A stretch of DNA of 60,878 nucleotides. Origin: Prochlorococcus sp. AG-355-B23. Its GTDB lineage: Bacteria > Cyanobacteriota > Cyanobacteriia > PCC-6307 > Cyanobiaceae. This document shows, in pieces, positions 47,441 through 57,011 of this stretch. Under the pieces are notes generated by a model that saw nothing but the letters and a program-made list of their open reading frames with translations, ran no database searches and was not told the DNA's origin. How positions within the stretch are numbered: position 1 is the first letter of the stretch; each line of letters begins with the position of its first letter. The translations under genes were made by a program, and so were the position numbers. Location of the stretch: positions 1 through 60,878 of the forward strand of contig QCDJ01000007.1 of assembly GCA_003280935.1 (NCBI GenBank), written 5' to 3'.

Positions 47441-50400
47441 TTGAGATTGGTACATATCAATCAGGTCGAGTTTGAAAATTTTAAATCTTTTGGGGGAAAT
47501 GTAAAAATTCCTCTTGAAGAAGGTTTCACGGTGGTTACAGGCCCTAACGGTTCTGGGAAAAGTAATATTTTAGATGGAATTTTATTCTGTTTAGGTCTAG
47601 CTAATAGTAGAGGGATGAGGGCTGAAAGATTACCAGATCTAATAAATAACTCCAAAGTTAAAGAGGGTAAGTCATCAGAAACATGTGTATCAGTAAAATT
47701 TAATATTCAAGATTGGTCTCCCAGAGAGGACCTTCCGCCTTTGGAACTAGAAGAAGAAGAAATTTCCCTTAATAAAGGTCAAAAAGAATGGGTAGTTTCT
47801 AGAAAATTAAGGCTTATGCCAGGTGGTTCTTATGCTTCTACTTATACTTCTGATGGCAAACAATGTAGCTTGCAACAAATACAGAGAATATTAAGAGATA
47901 TTAGTGTTGATCCTGAGGGCAGCAATGTTGTTATGCAGGGTGATGTAACAAGAATAGTATCAATGAATAATAAGGAGAGGAGAAATCTTATTGATGAATT
48001 AGCAGGAGTCGCACTTTTTGATACAAGAATAGAACAAACTAATGCAAAATTAAATGACGTTTTCGAAAGGCAAGAAAGATGTGAAATTTTAGAAAATGAA
48101 TTGCATTCTAGTCAAAATAAGCTTGAAAAAGAATGTGAAAAAGCAAAGCGATATAAAGAGTTGAAGGCAAAACTATTACAAATAACGGAATTAGAGAAAG
48201 TTCTTATTTTTGAAAAACAAGTTAAACATGTTGAATCTATAGAAAGAAAAGAAAGTGAAATTGAAAAAAATAAAATTTTATTTAATAAACAAAAAGAATC
48301 TATTAGTAAAGAAATATTAGTCTTAGAAGATGCTTTGAAAATACTTGTTGATGAGCTTAAGGAGAAAGGCGAGGATAAATTGATTAAAGTGAATTCTGAT
48401 ATTGGAAGTATTAATTCTAGCTTGAGAGAACTTGATAGGATATCAAGTCTGAATAAAGAAGAAGGTATTAAATTACAAAAGCAGAGGGATGAAATTGCAA
48501 TTTCTAAAAGAAATATTGAGTCAGAAAAGATGAGAAAAGAAAATTTCGATGATAATTTTTTAAATCAATTGAACTTGCAAATTGATGATCTCACTTCAAA
48601 ACACAAAATATCCAGAAAAAAACTTTCTGATGCGGCTGGAGAATCTGGAGAATTCTCAAAACAAAGTATCAAATTAAATACTGAGCTTGAAAGTATCAAA
48701 AATCAAATTAATCCTTTGGAAATAAAAAAAAGGAAAATTGAAGAAGAAACTATCCAAAATAATATACAAAAAGATGAGATATTGTCACAGATCGAATGCT
48801 TAGACTTAGAAAAGCAGAAACTTTTTCAGGTAAATCAAAGCAAAAAAGAGACATCCGATACACAGAATAAAAACTTGGCAAGTAACAGCACAGAAATTAA
48901 TTCTTTAGAAAATGAAATCGATTTATTAATTAAAACTAAATCAAGGCTAAATAACGAGCAATTAAGGCTTGAAAAGGATTTATCTAGATGCGAAAGCAGG
49001 AAGGAAGCTTTAAACGAATCTAGAGGCTCATATGCCCTCAGAATTCTCTTAGAGGCAGGGTTAGAGGGTATACATGGTTATGTAGCTCAACTTGGAGAGG
49101 TCAGTGAGAAAAATAGATATGCTTTAGAAATTGCTGCTGGAAATAGATTAGGACAAATTGTTGTTGATAATGATCATATTGCTGCTAAAGCAATTGAAAT
49201 TCTTAAAAAGAAGAAAGCGGGAAGATTAACTTTTTTACCTTTAAATAGAATTAAAAGTCAAAAAAAGAATTATGCAATTTCAAGATTTGAAAATAACAGG
49301 GAGAATGGATTTATTGATAAAGCTATTAATCTAATTACTTTTGATGAAGTCTATTCAGATGTTTTTCGATATGTTTTTGGAGATACTTTGGTTTTTTCAG
49401 ACTTATCCTCAGCTAGGTTATCTACACAAAAAAATAGGTTGGTCACCTTAAGTGGTGAATTATTAGAAGCAAGTGGAGCTATTACAGGAGGTAGCAAGTT
49501 AAATAAAGATTTGGCTTATAGGTTTGGAATTAATAATGATATTGATGATTCTAGTCCTATAAAAGAAAGATTATTAATCATCGAAGAAGCTTTAAAAGAG
49601 TCAAATAATGATTTGATAATAAAAAATAATAGACTTAGTAAATTAAATTCTAACCGCAGTCAAATTATTGAGGATTGTGCCTCATTTAATAAAGAAATTG
49701 AAGTAAATCAAGATTCTCTTAAAGTTGTCTCGCAAAGAATTGAGGATTGTAAATCGAGATTAAATAAACTTGATACTGCTAATAATTTATTAGTTAACGA
49801 GTTAGGTCATTTAAAAAATGAATTGAAGCCTTATCAAGATAAGTTTAATCAACTACAAACCATTCAAAAGGCAAATTATGAAAAAAATCAAAAATCATCA
49901 TTAATAGCTTTTAATGACGATTTTAATAATCTTGATAAAAAACTTGAATTACTTATTAAGGAGAGAAATACATTACTAGATAAAAAGAATCAATTTGCTT
50001 TAGATAAAGAGCGTATCAATAATTCATTAAAAATTACTTTACTACAAGAAAAAAACTTGCAGGAATCTATTAAACAACTCGCAATTGCTCATAGTGAATG
50101 GATAGAAAAAAGAGATGAATTTAAAAAAGAGCTTTTAGATCTCGATAATCAAAAAAATTCTCTAGAGAGGGATTTAGGTTTATTGAGAAGGAAAAGAGAT
50201 GAATTAAACTCTTCAATTTCAAATAAAAGGCAAGAATATAATAACTATCTGTTAAAGCTTGAATATCTTGAAAGGGATATGCATTCCCTTAAAGAAGAGA
50301 TGAGGAGCGAGAAAATAAAATTAGAAAATTATAAAAAAGATCTACCTAATCCTTCCCCGGAGTTTGGAGAATATGAAGGAAAGAGTCTTGAATCTTTGCA

Positions 50401-51031
50401 ATCAGAAATTTCGATTATAAATGCAAAACTAGAAAGCTTAGAACCTGTCAATATGTTAGCTCTTGATGAACTAGAAGAATTAATTGAGAGATTAAATGGT
50501 TTGCGAGAAAAATTAGAAATTCTTTCTAATGAAAGATCTGAGTTATTGCTGAGAATAGAAACTGTATCTACGATGCGTCAAGAAGCTTTTATGCAAGCAT
50601 TTACAGAAGTTGATAGACATTTTAGAGAAATTTTTGCAAATTTATCTGATGGAGATGGATTTCTTCAACTTGAAAATCCTAATTTTCCTTTAGAAGGAGG
50701 ATTAACTTTAGTGGCTCATCCTAAGGGAAAAAATGTCAGAAGATTAGCGTCTATGTCAGGTGGTGAAAAATCGTTAACTGCTTTAAGTTTTTTATTTGCT
50801 TTGCAAAAGTATAAGCCTTCACCTTTTTATGCATTAGACGAGGTTGATAGTTTTTTAGATGGTATTAATGTTGAAAGGTTGTCAAAACTAATATCAAATC
50901 AGTCATCAAATGCTCAATTTATAGTCGTAAGTCATAGAAGGCCTATGATTAGTGCATCTGAACGAACAATTGGGGTTGCGCAAGCAAGAGGTGCTAATAC
51001 TCAAGTTCTTGGGTTACCAAATGCTGCATAA
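47441..51031 (+). CDS. smc: Chromosome segregation/condensin protein SMC
   Basis: Full-length SMC ATPase (1196 aa) that organises the chromosome. Walker A GPNGSGKSN (residues 34-42), long coiled coils, the hinge at about 525-690 (GLEGIHGYVAQLG, AAGNRLGQIVVD, GGSKLN), second coiled coil, then the ABC signature MSGGEKSLTALSFLFAL and Walker B PFYALDEVDSFLD. The start is TTG 47441, or a TTG two codons later (47447) which would give MVHINQVEFENFKSF, closer to cyanobacterial relatives. ScpA/ScpB are not in the window. Confidence 0.97.
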   Translation: MRLVHINQVEFENFKSFGGNVKIPLEEGFTVVTGPNGSGKSNILDGILFCLGLANSRGMRAERLPDLINNSKVKEGKSSETCVSVKFNIQDWSPREDLPPLELEEEEISLNKGQKEWVVSRKLRLMPGGSYASTYTSDGKQCSLQQIQRILRDISVDPEGSNVVMQGDVTRIVSMNNKERRNLIDELAGVALFDTRIEQTNAKLNDVFERQERCEILENELHSSQNKLEKECEKAKRYKELKAKLLQITELEKVLIFEKQVKHVESIERKESEIEKNKILFNKQKESISKEILVLEDALKILVDELKEKGEDKLIKVNSDIGSINSSLRELDRISSLNKEEGIKLQKQRDEIAISKRNIESEKMRKENFDDNFLNQLNLQIDDLTSKHKISRKKLSDAAGESGEFSKQSIKLNTELESIKNQINPLEIKKRKIEEETIQNNIQKDEILSQIECLDLEKQKLFQVNQSKKETSDTQNKNLASNSTEINSLENEIDLLIKTKSRLNNEQLRLEKDLSRCESRKEALNESRGSYALRILLEAGLEGIHGYVAQLGEVSEKNRYALEIAAGNRLGQIVVDNDHIAAKAIEILKKKKAGRLTFLPLNRIKSQKKNYAISRFENNRENGFIDKAINLITFDEVYSDVFRYVFGDTLVFSDLSSARLSTQKNRLVTLSGELLEASGAITGGSKLNKDLAYRFGINNDIDDSSPIKERLLIIEEALKESNNDLIIKNNRLSKLNSNRSQIIEDCASFNKEIEVNQDSLKVVSQRIEDCKSRLNKLDTANNLLVNELGHLKNELKPYQDKFNQLQTIQKANYEKNQKSSLIAFNDDFNNLDKKLELLIKERNTLLDKKNQFALDKERINNSLKITLLQEKNLQESIKQLAIAHSEWIEKRDEFKKELLDLDNQKNSLERDLGLLRRKRDELNSSISNKRQEYNNYLLKLEYLERDMHSLKEEMRSEKIKLENYKKDLPNPSPEFGEYEGKSLESLQSEISIINAKLESLEPVNMLALDELEELIERLNGLREKLEILSNERSELLLRIETVSTMRQEAFMQAFTEVDRHFREIFANLSDGDGFLQLENPNFPLEGGLTLVAHPKGKNVRRLASMSGGEKSLTALSFLFALQKYKPSPFYALDEVDSFLDGINVERLSKLISNQSSNAQFIVVSHRRPMISASERTIGVAQARGANTQVLGLPNAA

Positions 51032-51076
51032 GCACACTTTTTTAAATTTATACGTCAGAATGATAAAAAGAAATTT

Positions 51077-52132
51077 ATGAGCTTGTCTAACACATCTGCT
51101 AATAAGAATCTCCCTAACTCGGTTCCTAGTGAACGTTTATGGTTAAGGTCAGAATTAATGGGAACACAAGTGATAACTACTGATACTGGAAGGCGGCTAG
51201 GCGTAGTTGGCGAAGTTGTTGTTGATATTGATAGAAGAGAGGTGGTCGCTTTGGGACTCAGAGATAATCCACTTACAAGATTTTTACCAGGTTTGCCAAA
51301 ATGGATGCCCTTAGAAAGTATAAAGCAAGTTGGAGATGTCATATTAGTTGACTCCCTAGATTCTTTGAGTGAAAGTTTTTCTCCAGAAAGGTATGGGAAA
51401 GTAATTAATTGTCAAGTGATTACAGAATCTGGACAACTTCTTGGAAGAGTTCTTGGCTTTTCTTTTGATATTGAGACTGGGGATTTGATATCTCTTGTTG
51501 TGGGTGCTGTTGGTGTTCCGCTTTTAGGTGAGGGAGTTTTAAGTACTTGGGAAATACCTGTTGAGGAAATTGTAAGTAGTGGTACCGATAGGATTATTGT
51601 TTATGAAGGTGCAGAAGAGAAATTGAAGCAACTAAGTAGTGGACTACTTGAGAAACTTGGAGTCGGGGGTTCTTCATGGGATGAAAGGGAAGCAAATGGA
51701 TACTCAGCAAATCTTGTACCTGTTGAGAATCAGTTACTTTCAGGTTCTGAATCAGAACAGCAAAATAATTTGGTCGAGGAATATGAAGAAGTTGTTGAAC
51801 AAGATGATTATGAAGATGATTATGAAGATGATTATGAAGATGAACTTGAATATGTTGAAATAAAGGGTTCTGCAGAGGAAATAAATAATAGAAAAAAGCT
51901 ATACCTGGATAACGATGATTCTGATCAGATCGATACTAAAAAAAGAGTTAATCAAATAGATGAAAAAAACAATATTGATTTTAAGCAAAAGAAACAATCA
52001 ACTACTAATTTAACTTCGAAAAGACCAATTCAAAATGCAACTGAAACCTTAGATATTGAACCACTAGATGAACAAAATTTTGTTCAAGATAATAAAAAAT
52101 CAGAAAAGTTTGAAATTGATGACCCCTGGTAA
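51077..52132 (+). CDS. PRC-barrel domain protein with acidic tail
   Basis: 351 aa. Two PRC-barrel-like beta domains, roughly residues 23-100 (MGTQVITTDTGRRLGVVGEVVVDI) and 112-180 (VITESGQLLGRVLGFSFDIETGD), are followed by a disordered tail. The tail contains a perfect 12-nt repeat, three copies at 51803-51838, encoding DDYE, plus a degenerate fourth. PRC barrels bind RNA or proteins; cyanobacterial two-barrel proteins are mostly uncharacterised. ATG start. It ends 3 nt before convergent lpxB-like gene. Confidence 0.87.
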   Translation: MSLSNTSANKNLPNSVPSERLWLRSELMGTQVITTDTGRRLGVVGEVVVDIDRREVVALGLRDNPLTRFLPGLPKWMPLESIKQVGDVILVDSLDSLSESFSPERYGKVINCQVITESGQLLGRVLGFSFDIETGDLISLVVGAVGVPLLGEGVLSTWEIPVEEIVSSGTDRIIVYEGAEEKLKQLSSGLLEKLGVGGSSWDEREANGYSANLVPVENQLLSGSESEQQNNLVEEYEEVVEQDDYEDDYEDDYEDELEYVEIKGSAEEINNRKKLYLDNDDSDQIDTKKRVNQIDEKNNIDFKQKKQSTTNLTSKRPIQNATETLDIEPLDEQNFVQDNKKSEKFEIDDPW

Positions 52133-52135
52133 TTG

Positions 52136-53401
52136 TTAAAGTTTTTTTATTGAATTAAGAATTATAGAAGCAAGTTTTTTTGCAGCACCTTTATCGCCTC
52201 TTTCTTTGTGTAGATTATTCCTAATACTTTTTAATTGATCTCTATTTTTAATAAGAAATAATACTTCTCTTGCAATTTTTATTGGTGAAATATTACCTAT
52301 CCTTTCAGGGACAATCATTCTTTTAGCTTTAATATTTGGCCAAGCAAAAAATTTCTTTTTTTTAAAATAGAAATTTTTGATTATAAAAGTTAGGAATCTA
52401 TTTATGAATGAAATTTTTCCAATCACTCCAAAAATACCATCCCAGGCATTCATCATATTTAAATGTTGAGTTGGCAGAACTACTAACATTGGAAGACTAA
52501 TTGCTGCTAATTCTGCAGTATTTGCTCCAACAGTTGTAATTGCAAGATCACATTCTTTTAATATTTCATAGCAAGGATGTTTCTTGATTAGATAAATCTT
52601 TGTATTTTTTGATGTTTCAATTACATAATCAAAACGAGAGTCTTTGAAGTTTTTAATTGTTTTGATTTTTGATGAGTAATATTTAGCAATTGGATTTTTA
52701 TTGCTTTGAAAAAATAAATATTCACTTTTATCAGTAGTTGGGGCAATAGGAATTATAAAATTTATATTTTGATTTTCTTCAGCGATATGATCTGCAACTT
52801 CTAAGAAGAAAGGAATTCCTACAGAAAGCTTTGCTTTCTTAGAACCAGGCAACAATGCAATATGGTGTTTTTCTTTATTTCTTAATGATATTTCGCTATT
52901 AAGTTTGATATCTGCCATCAAATCGCCAATGACCTTACATTTATATTTATATCTTTCTGGTATTGCCTCTTTTACTTTTACATTCATAGCAGCTATTGCG
53001 TTGGTCCATTTAGGCCATCGTGAAACCCATTCAGCATATGTGATATTTAAATAACCTAATCTTTTAGCTAATAAAATGCTCCAAAATTGATCCCCACCAA
53101 GGAAAATAACTACCCCTTTTTTTGGCCAATATGCAAAAGAATGTGGCTTTATTAATAATTTCCAAAAACTTTTGGATTTTGTAATTAATTCGAATTTATT
53201 CCATGAATTTGCAACTGAAAATTCTTTACCAGTGGCATTTGGGCAAGGAACAAGGACTAACCTAAGAGTGAAATCTTGTTTATCGTCATCACGCAGTGAT
53301 TTATTGACTTTGTTAAGCTCATCTATTACAGGATTTACCCATGTGGTTAATTCACCAGGACCATTGGAAATTATAACTACTGCAACTGATTTTTTTTTCA
53401 T
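52136..53401 (-). CDS. Lipid-A-disaccharide synthase-related glycosyltransferase
   Basis: 421-aa GT-B-fold protein distantly like LpxB: SNGPGELTTWVNPVIDEL replaces the usual GExSGD start, followed by LVLVPCPNATGKEF, VIFLGGDQFW, VIGDLMADI, ALLPGSKKAKL, and AITTVGANTAELAAISLPMLVVLPTQHLN. I choose ATG 53401 (MKKKSVAVV); the frame extends to 53524 but those residues translate the tRNA-Leu gene. An ATG at 53422 is an alternative. The substrate is unknown; it may be a paralogue rather than the true LpxB. Confidence 0.82.
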   Translation of the reverse strand: MKKKSVAVVIISNGPGELTTWVNPVIDELNKVNKSLRDDDKQDFTLRLVLVPCPNATGKEFSVANSWNKFELITKSKSFWKLLIKPHSFAYWPKKGVVIFLGGDQFWSILLAKRLGYLNITYAEWVSRWPKWTNAIAAMNVKVKEAIPERYKYKCKVIGDLMADIKLNSEISLRNKEKHHIALLPGSKKAKLSVGIPFFLEVADHIAEENQNINFIIPIAPTTDKSEYLFFQSNKNPIAKYYSSKIKTIKNFKDSRFDYVIETSKNTKIYLIKKHPCYEILKECDLAITTVGANTAELAAISLPMLVVLPTQHLNMMNAWDGIFGVIGKISFINRFLTFIIKNFYFKKKKFFAWPNIKAKRMIVPERIGNISPIKIAREVLFLIKNRDQLKSIRNNLHKERGDKGAAKKLASIILNSIKKL

Positions 53402-53426
53402 TGCAGTCAAACCAGAATACATTAAA

Positions 53427-53508
53427 TGCGGACGGCGAGACTTGAACTCGCAAGGCCGAAGCCACACGCTCCTTAGACGTGCGCGTCTACCAATTCCGCC
53501 ACGTCCGC
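53427..53508 (-). tRNA. tRNA-Leu (anticodon AAG)
   Basis: 82-nt class II tRNA. Acceptor GCGGACG pairs with CGTCCGC, discriminator A (53427), D arm GCG..CGC, anticodon stem CACGT/GCGTG with loop CTAAGGA, variable arm with GGC-TTCG-GCC, T arm GCGAG-TTCAAGT-CTCGC. The loop position gives anticodon AAG, reading CUU leucine codons (and CUC if A34 is deaminated to inosine). No CCA is encoded. It lies directly upstream of the LpxB-like gene on the same strand. Confidence 0.95.
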
Positions 53509-53768
53509 AAAGGGTTTTCAGCAACCGTGGGATACCTAAACCTTAAAAATATCATACATTATTGGCTGAAATAAGGATGTAGTTCGAAAAGAGTATTTTT
53601 GAATATCATGAATAATTTTTCTATTGCATAAAACAAATATTTATACATATATAACGTTTTAGGTTGTATTGTAAAAAATGTCCTCTGATCACTAAAAAAA
53701 TTTGTTGAATACTTTGGCAAATAATTTTGTATTTTAAGTCATTTCATTTCTTCAATTTTATTTTCATA

Positions 53769-55115
53769 ATGGTTGAAAAAGTTTTAATTGCTAATCGTGG
53801 AGAAATAGCTTTACGAATTGTCAGAAGTTGTAGAGAACTAGGCATTGCAACAGTTGCAGTTTTTAGCACTGTAGATAAAAAAGCATTGCATGTTCAGCTT
53901 GCTGATGAGGCGGTTTGCGTCGGAGATTCATTAAGTAATAAGAGTTATTTAAATATTCCAAATATACTTGCTGCTGCTACATCAAGAGGAGTTGATGCTA
54001 TTCATCCTGGTTATGGATTTCTTGCGGAAAATGATAAATTTGCTGAGATGTGTAACGATCACGGCATAGTTTTTATTGGTCCATCTCCTAAAGCTATTAG
54101 ATCTATGGGAGATAAATCTACAGCTAAAGAAACTATGGAAGCAGTTGGAGTTCCAACAGTACCTGGCAGTAAAGGCTTGTTATCAAATGTTGATGAGGCT
54201 TATAAATTGGCAGATGATATCGGCTATCCGGTAATTATTAAAGCGACTGCTGGAGGAGGTGGAAGAGGTATGAGGTTGGTTGAAAACTCTAATAATCTCG
54301 AAAAAATGTTTAAAGCAGCTCAAGGCGAAGCAGAAGCAGCTTTTGGTAATGATGGTTTATATATGGAGAAATTTATAAAGAAGCCAAGACATGTAGAAAT
54401 TCAAATTTTGGCAGACAGGTCGGGTAATGTTGTTCACCTAGGAGAGCGAGATTGTTCAGTTCAAAGAAGACATCAGAAGTTACTAGAAGAGTCTCCCAGT
54501 CCTGCAATTAATCCTGAGCTAAGAAAAAAAATGGGGAACGCAGCTATTGCTGCTGCAAAAAGTATCGGCTACGAAGGAGCGGGGACAGTTGAATTTTTAG
54601 TTGATGATGATAATTTTTATTTTATGGAAATGAATACTAGGATTCAAGTTGAACATCCTGTGACTGAAATGGTTACAGGAGTAGATTTAATAGCTGAGCA
54701 AATTAAAATCGCAAGCGGATCAAACTTGGAATTTAATCAGGATGATATCCATTTAAATGGTCATGCCATTGAATGTAGAATCAATGCTGAAGATCCTTCT
54801 CACAATTTTCGACCATCACCTGGAAAAATAACTGGGTGGCTTCCTCCAGGTGGCCCTGGTGTAAGGGTGGATAGTCATGTGTATACAGGCTATGAAATAC
54901 CTCCTTTCTATGACTCATTAATTGGTAAATTAATAGTCTGGGGAAAAGATCGTAATACTGCAATTAAACGTATGAATAGGGCTTTAAATGAATGTGCGGT
55001 CACTGGTATTCCTACAACAATTAACTTTCATCTAACTTTACTGAATAAATCTAAATTTAAGCAGGGTAAGATTCATACTAAATATGTAGAAGAAGAATTA
55101 TTGCCAAATTACTGA
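53769..55115 (+). CDS. accC: Acetyl-CoA carboxylase biotin carboxylase subunit
   Basis: ATP-dependent carboxylation of biotin on AccB. ATG 53769 ([17 protein letters not shown]) gives 448 aa, the usual size; the longer frame from 53727 adds a spurious lead. Marks: [24 protein letters not shown] loop, [19 protein letters not shown] and [16 protein letters not shown]. The accB partner is 37 kb away, the dispersed arrangement usual in cyanobacteria. Confidence 0.98.
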   Translation: MVEKVLIANRGEIALRIVRSCRELGIATVAVFSTVDKKALHVQLADEAVCVGDSLSNKSYLNIPNILAAATSRGVDAIHPGYGFLAENDKFAEMCNDHGIVFIGPSPKAIRSMGDKSTAKETMEAVGVPTVPGSKGLLSNVDEAYKLADDIGYPVIIKATAGGGGRGMRLVENSNNLEKMFKAAQGEAEAAFGNDGLYMEKFIKKPRHVEIQILADRSGNVVHLGERDCSVQRRHQKLLEESPSPAINPELRKKMGNAAIAAAKSIGYEGAGTVEFLVDDDNFYFMEMNTRIQVEHPVTEMVTGVDLIAEQIKIASGSNLEFNQDDIHLNGHAIECRINAEDPSHNFRPSPGKITGWLPPGGPGVRVDSHVYTGYEIPPFYDSLIGKLIVWGKDRNTAIKRMNRALNECAVTGIPTTINFHLTLLNKSKFKQGKIHTKYVEEELLPNY

Positions 55116-55134
55116 GAAATAATTACTTATTTCT
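55115..55134. repeat. Perfect inverted repeat between accC and yggT
   Basis: AGAAATAA, loop TTAC, TTATTTCT: an eight-pair perfect palindrome that spans the accC stop and touches the stop of the convergent YggT gene. Position suggests a bidirectional terminator, but the stem is AT-rich and no clear T-run follows on either strand. Confidence 0.4.
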
Positions 55135-55438
55135 ATGAAATATGTGTATGTAATGCAAGTTTTATGAGCCCTTGCTGACCGACTAAAATTTCTCTTAAAA
55201 AGCTTATAACTCCGATCCAAATTACGGGTCCAACATCAACACCTCCAATAGGAGGAATTAGTTTTCTTGTTAAATTAAGAATAGAGCTTGATGGTATTGA
55301 AATTAATAACCATAAACCTTGACTTAAATCAATTTTTGGGTACCAAGTAAGTATTAATCTTATTAGAAAAACTATAGTTAGATATGAAAGAGAAATTCCT
55401 AAACTAATATCTAAAATTTGAAGAGAGTTTACAAGCAA
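55133..55438 (-). CDS. YggT-family membrane protein
   Basis: 101-aa protein with two membrane segments: LGISLSYLTIVFLIRLILTW and VGPVIWIGVISFLREIL, separated by the family segment NLTRKLIPPIGGVDVGP (PIRRxxPxxGxxDxSP in relatives). Cyanobacterial YggT/Ycf19 relatives are linked to membrane assembly or nucleoid distribution; role here is inferred. TTG start at 55438. Convergent with accC, ends almost touching. Confidence 0.9.
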   Translation of the reverse strand: MLVNSLQILDISLGISLSYLTIVFLIRLILTWYPKIDLSQGLWLLISIPSSSILNLTRKLIPPIGGVDVGPVIWIGVISFLREILVGQQGLIKLALHTHIS

Positions 55439-55528
55439 GAAATCACAATTATTTAACTCATCTTAATAAATAACCCATTGAAACGTATTTAATTCGTATT
55501 ATAAATTGAGAATTTAATATTTTAAAAA

Positions 55529-55714
55529 GTGTTTCAAATCTCAAATTTATTACTAGCCGCAGATTTTTCTGCTGAAGTTGCAAATAATTCAGCAGTTGGA
55601 ATGATAGGTAGTTTTATTGCGGCTGCCTTACTTATAGTTATTCCAGCCACTGCATTTTTGATTTTTGTTAGCCAGAAAGATTCCCTGGATCGTACTTCTA
55701 CCGGAAGACGCTAG
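55529..55714 (+). CDS. psbX: Photosystem II protein PsbX
   Basis: 61-aa single-span PSII subunit near cytochrome b559. The C-terminal part is characteristic: a hydrophobic span ([19 protein letters not shown]) then [15 protein letters not shown]. The N-terminal ~20 residues are longer than in many PsbX proteins, as in marine picocyanobacteria. GTG start at 55529. ycf66 follows 80 nt later, a conserved neighbourhood in cyanobacteria. Confidence 0.93.
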   Translation: MFQISNLLLAADFSAEVANNSAVGMIGSFIAAALLIVIPATAFLIFVSQKDSLDRTSTGRR

Positions 55715-55794
55715 TTTTTGTAGAAGTTTTAAGTACACTATATATATAGGGGATATAAGTAACCCTTTAAAAAATAAATTTTTGGAGAAAGAAT

Positions 55795-56727
55795 GTGGTC
55801 AATGCTAGTCTCAATTGGGCCAGTATTGTTGGTATAGTTCTCGCGGTATGTGGAGGAGGCCTTTATTTCTTGAGATCCTTTAAGCCCGCCTTGGCAAGGG
55901 ATTATGATGTTTTCTTCGCAGCAATTGGACTTTTGTGTGGAGGAATATTATTTTTTCAAGGCTGGAGGTTAGATCCTATCCTTCAGTTTGGTCAGTTTTT
56001 ACTTGCAGGAACTACAGTTTTTTTCGCATATGAAAGTGTGCGATTGAGGGGAGTTGCTACTGATCAAGCTAGAAGATCATCTTATTTTGATGATGATCCT
56101 ATTTCTGATGGTCCCAGAAATTCTAGAGGCCGATTTAATGACGATTATGATAGGTTTGAAGAATCTGAAAGACCACCCAGAAGATTTAAACCTCAAGAAG
56201 ATGAATTTGAAGAAGACTATATGGAGGAGAGATCTCGTAGGAGGAATGTTTCAAGAGCGATACCCTCTGCTGCAGCAAGTAGAAGTAGGCCATCTACAAG
56301 AGAAATAAGTAAGTTTGAAAATGACGAACCTATAAGAAGGAGAAGAAGACAGACTTCTGAAGATAGAAATAGTAAACAACCAGAAACAAATAACTTTGGT
56401 GAAAGAAGAAATTTATCTCGCGATGAAGTTAAAACAGGGTCTAGACCCAGAATGAATCGTACAGTTTCTAAACAAGATAATATCTCTGCTCCTAGTGATT
56501 CTTCTCCATTAAGAAAGAAACCTATTAGATCCTCTATTAGGCAGCAAACTTCAATAACTCAAGTAGAAGATGCTTCATTTAAAGATGCTAATCAAGCCAA
56601 AAAACCACGTGAGACTCGTAGAGTGAGCTCTTCAGTTAGATCAAGTTCAAAAAATCAAAATAGTAGATATAACGTTGGAACAAATAAGAAGAAACCAAGA
56701 GATAACAGTTCTAGATTTGATGATTAA
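55795..56727 (+). CDS. ycf66: Ycf66-family membrane protein
   Basis: 310 aa. The first ~85 residues are the Ycf66 domain: three hydrophobic spans including WASIVGIVLAVCGGGLYFLRSFKPALARDYD (split; residues 8-38) and GLLCGGILFFQGWRLDPILQFGQ, then FFAYESVRLRG. The remaining ~225 residues are a very basic Arg/Ser-rich disordered tail (RRRRQTSEDRN, SSVRSSSKNQNSRY). GTG start at 55795 with a strong TTGGAGAAAG upstream. Function is unknown in any organism; it is tied to photosynthetic membranes by distribution. Confidence 0.92.
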   Translation: MVNASLNWASIVGIVLAVCGGGLYFLRSFKPALARDYDVFFAAIGLLCGGILFFQGWRLDPILQFGQFLLAGTTVFFAYESVRLRGVATDQARRSSYFDDDPISDGPRNSRGRFNDDYDRFEESERPPRRFKPQEDEFEEDYMEERSRRRNVSRAIPSAAASRSRPSTREISKFENDEPIRRRRRQTSEDRNSKQPETNNFGERRNLSRDEVKTGSRPRMNRTVSKQDNISAPSDSSPLRKKPIRSSIRQQTSITQVEDASFKDANQAKKPRETRRVSSSVRSSSKNQNSRYNVGTNKKKPRDNSSRFDD

Positions 56728-57003
56728 TTATAAGATTCCTGCCCATTTTAAAAAAGATTGTTTACTAAATAATTCAATCAATACTATTGCAAGGAAGCCA
56801 ATCATTGCAAATCTTCCATTAGTTATTTCAGAATAACTACTCCATCCAAATTTATATTCATCTTTAATTTCTATAGTTTTTTCATCTAATTTATTGTCTT
56901 CAATTTGTTCATTGATCTGATTCAGATCTTTTTGTTCTTCTATAAAACTCTCATTCTCTAAACTAGTGACTTCTGAGTTAGTTTGTTCTTCTTTAGAATT
57001 CAT
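56728..57003 (-). CDS. High-light-inducible protein (HLIP/Scp)
   Basis: 91-aa single-helix chlorophyll-binding protein. The C-terminal ~40 residues carry the motif EITNGRFAMIGFLAIVLIEL (ExxNGRxAMxGF); the N-terminal half is acidic and disordered. HLIPs bind chlorophyll and carotenoid and protect photosystems during stress. It is the last gene of a minus-strand run and lies 8 nt after the ABC transporter. Convergent with ycf66, stops adjacent. Confidence 0.93.
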   Translation of the reverse strand: MNSKEEQTNSEVTSLENESFIEEQKDLNQINEQIEDNKLDEKTIEIKDEYKFGWSSYSEITNGRFAMIGFLAIVLIELFSKQSFLKWAGIL

Positions 57004-57011
57004 TTTTTTTG

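Noticed and set aside
53402-53524. N-terminal extension of the LpxB-like frame (Arg-rich, from 53524)
   Set aside because: These residues translate the tRNA-Leu gene at 53427-53508; the protein starts at ATG 53401 (or 53422).
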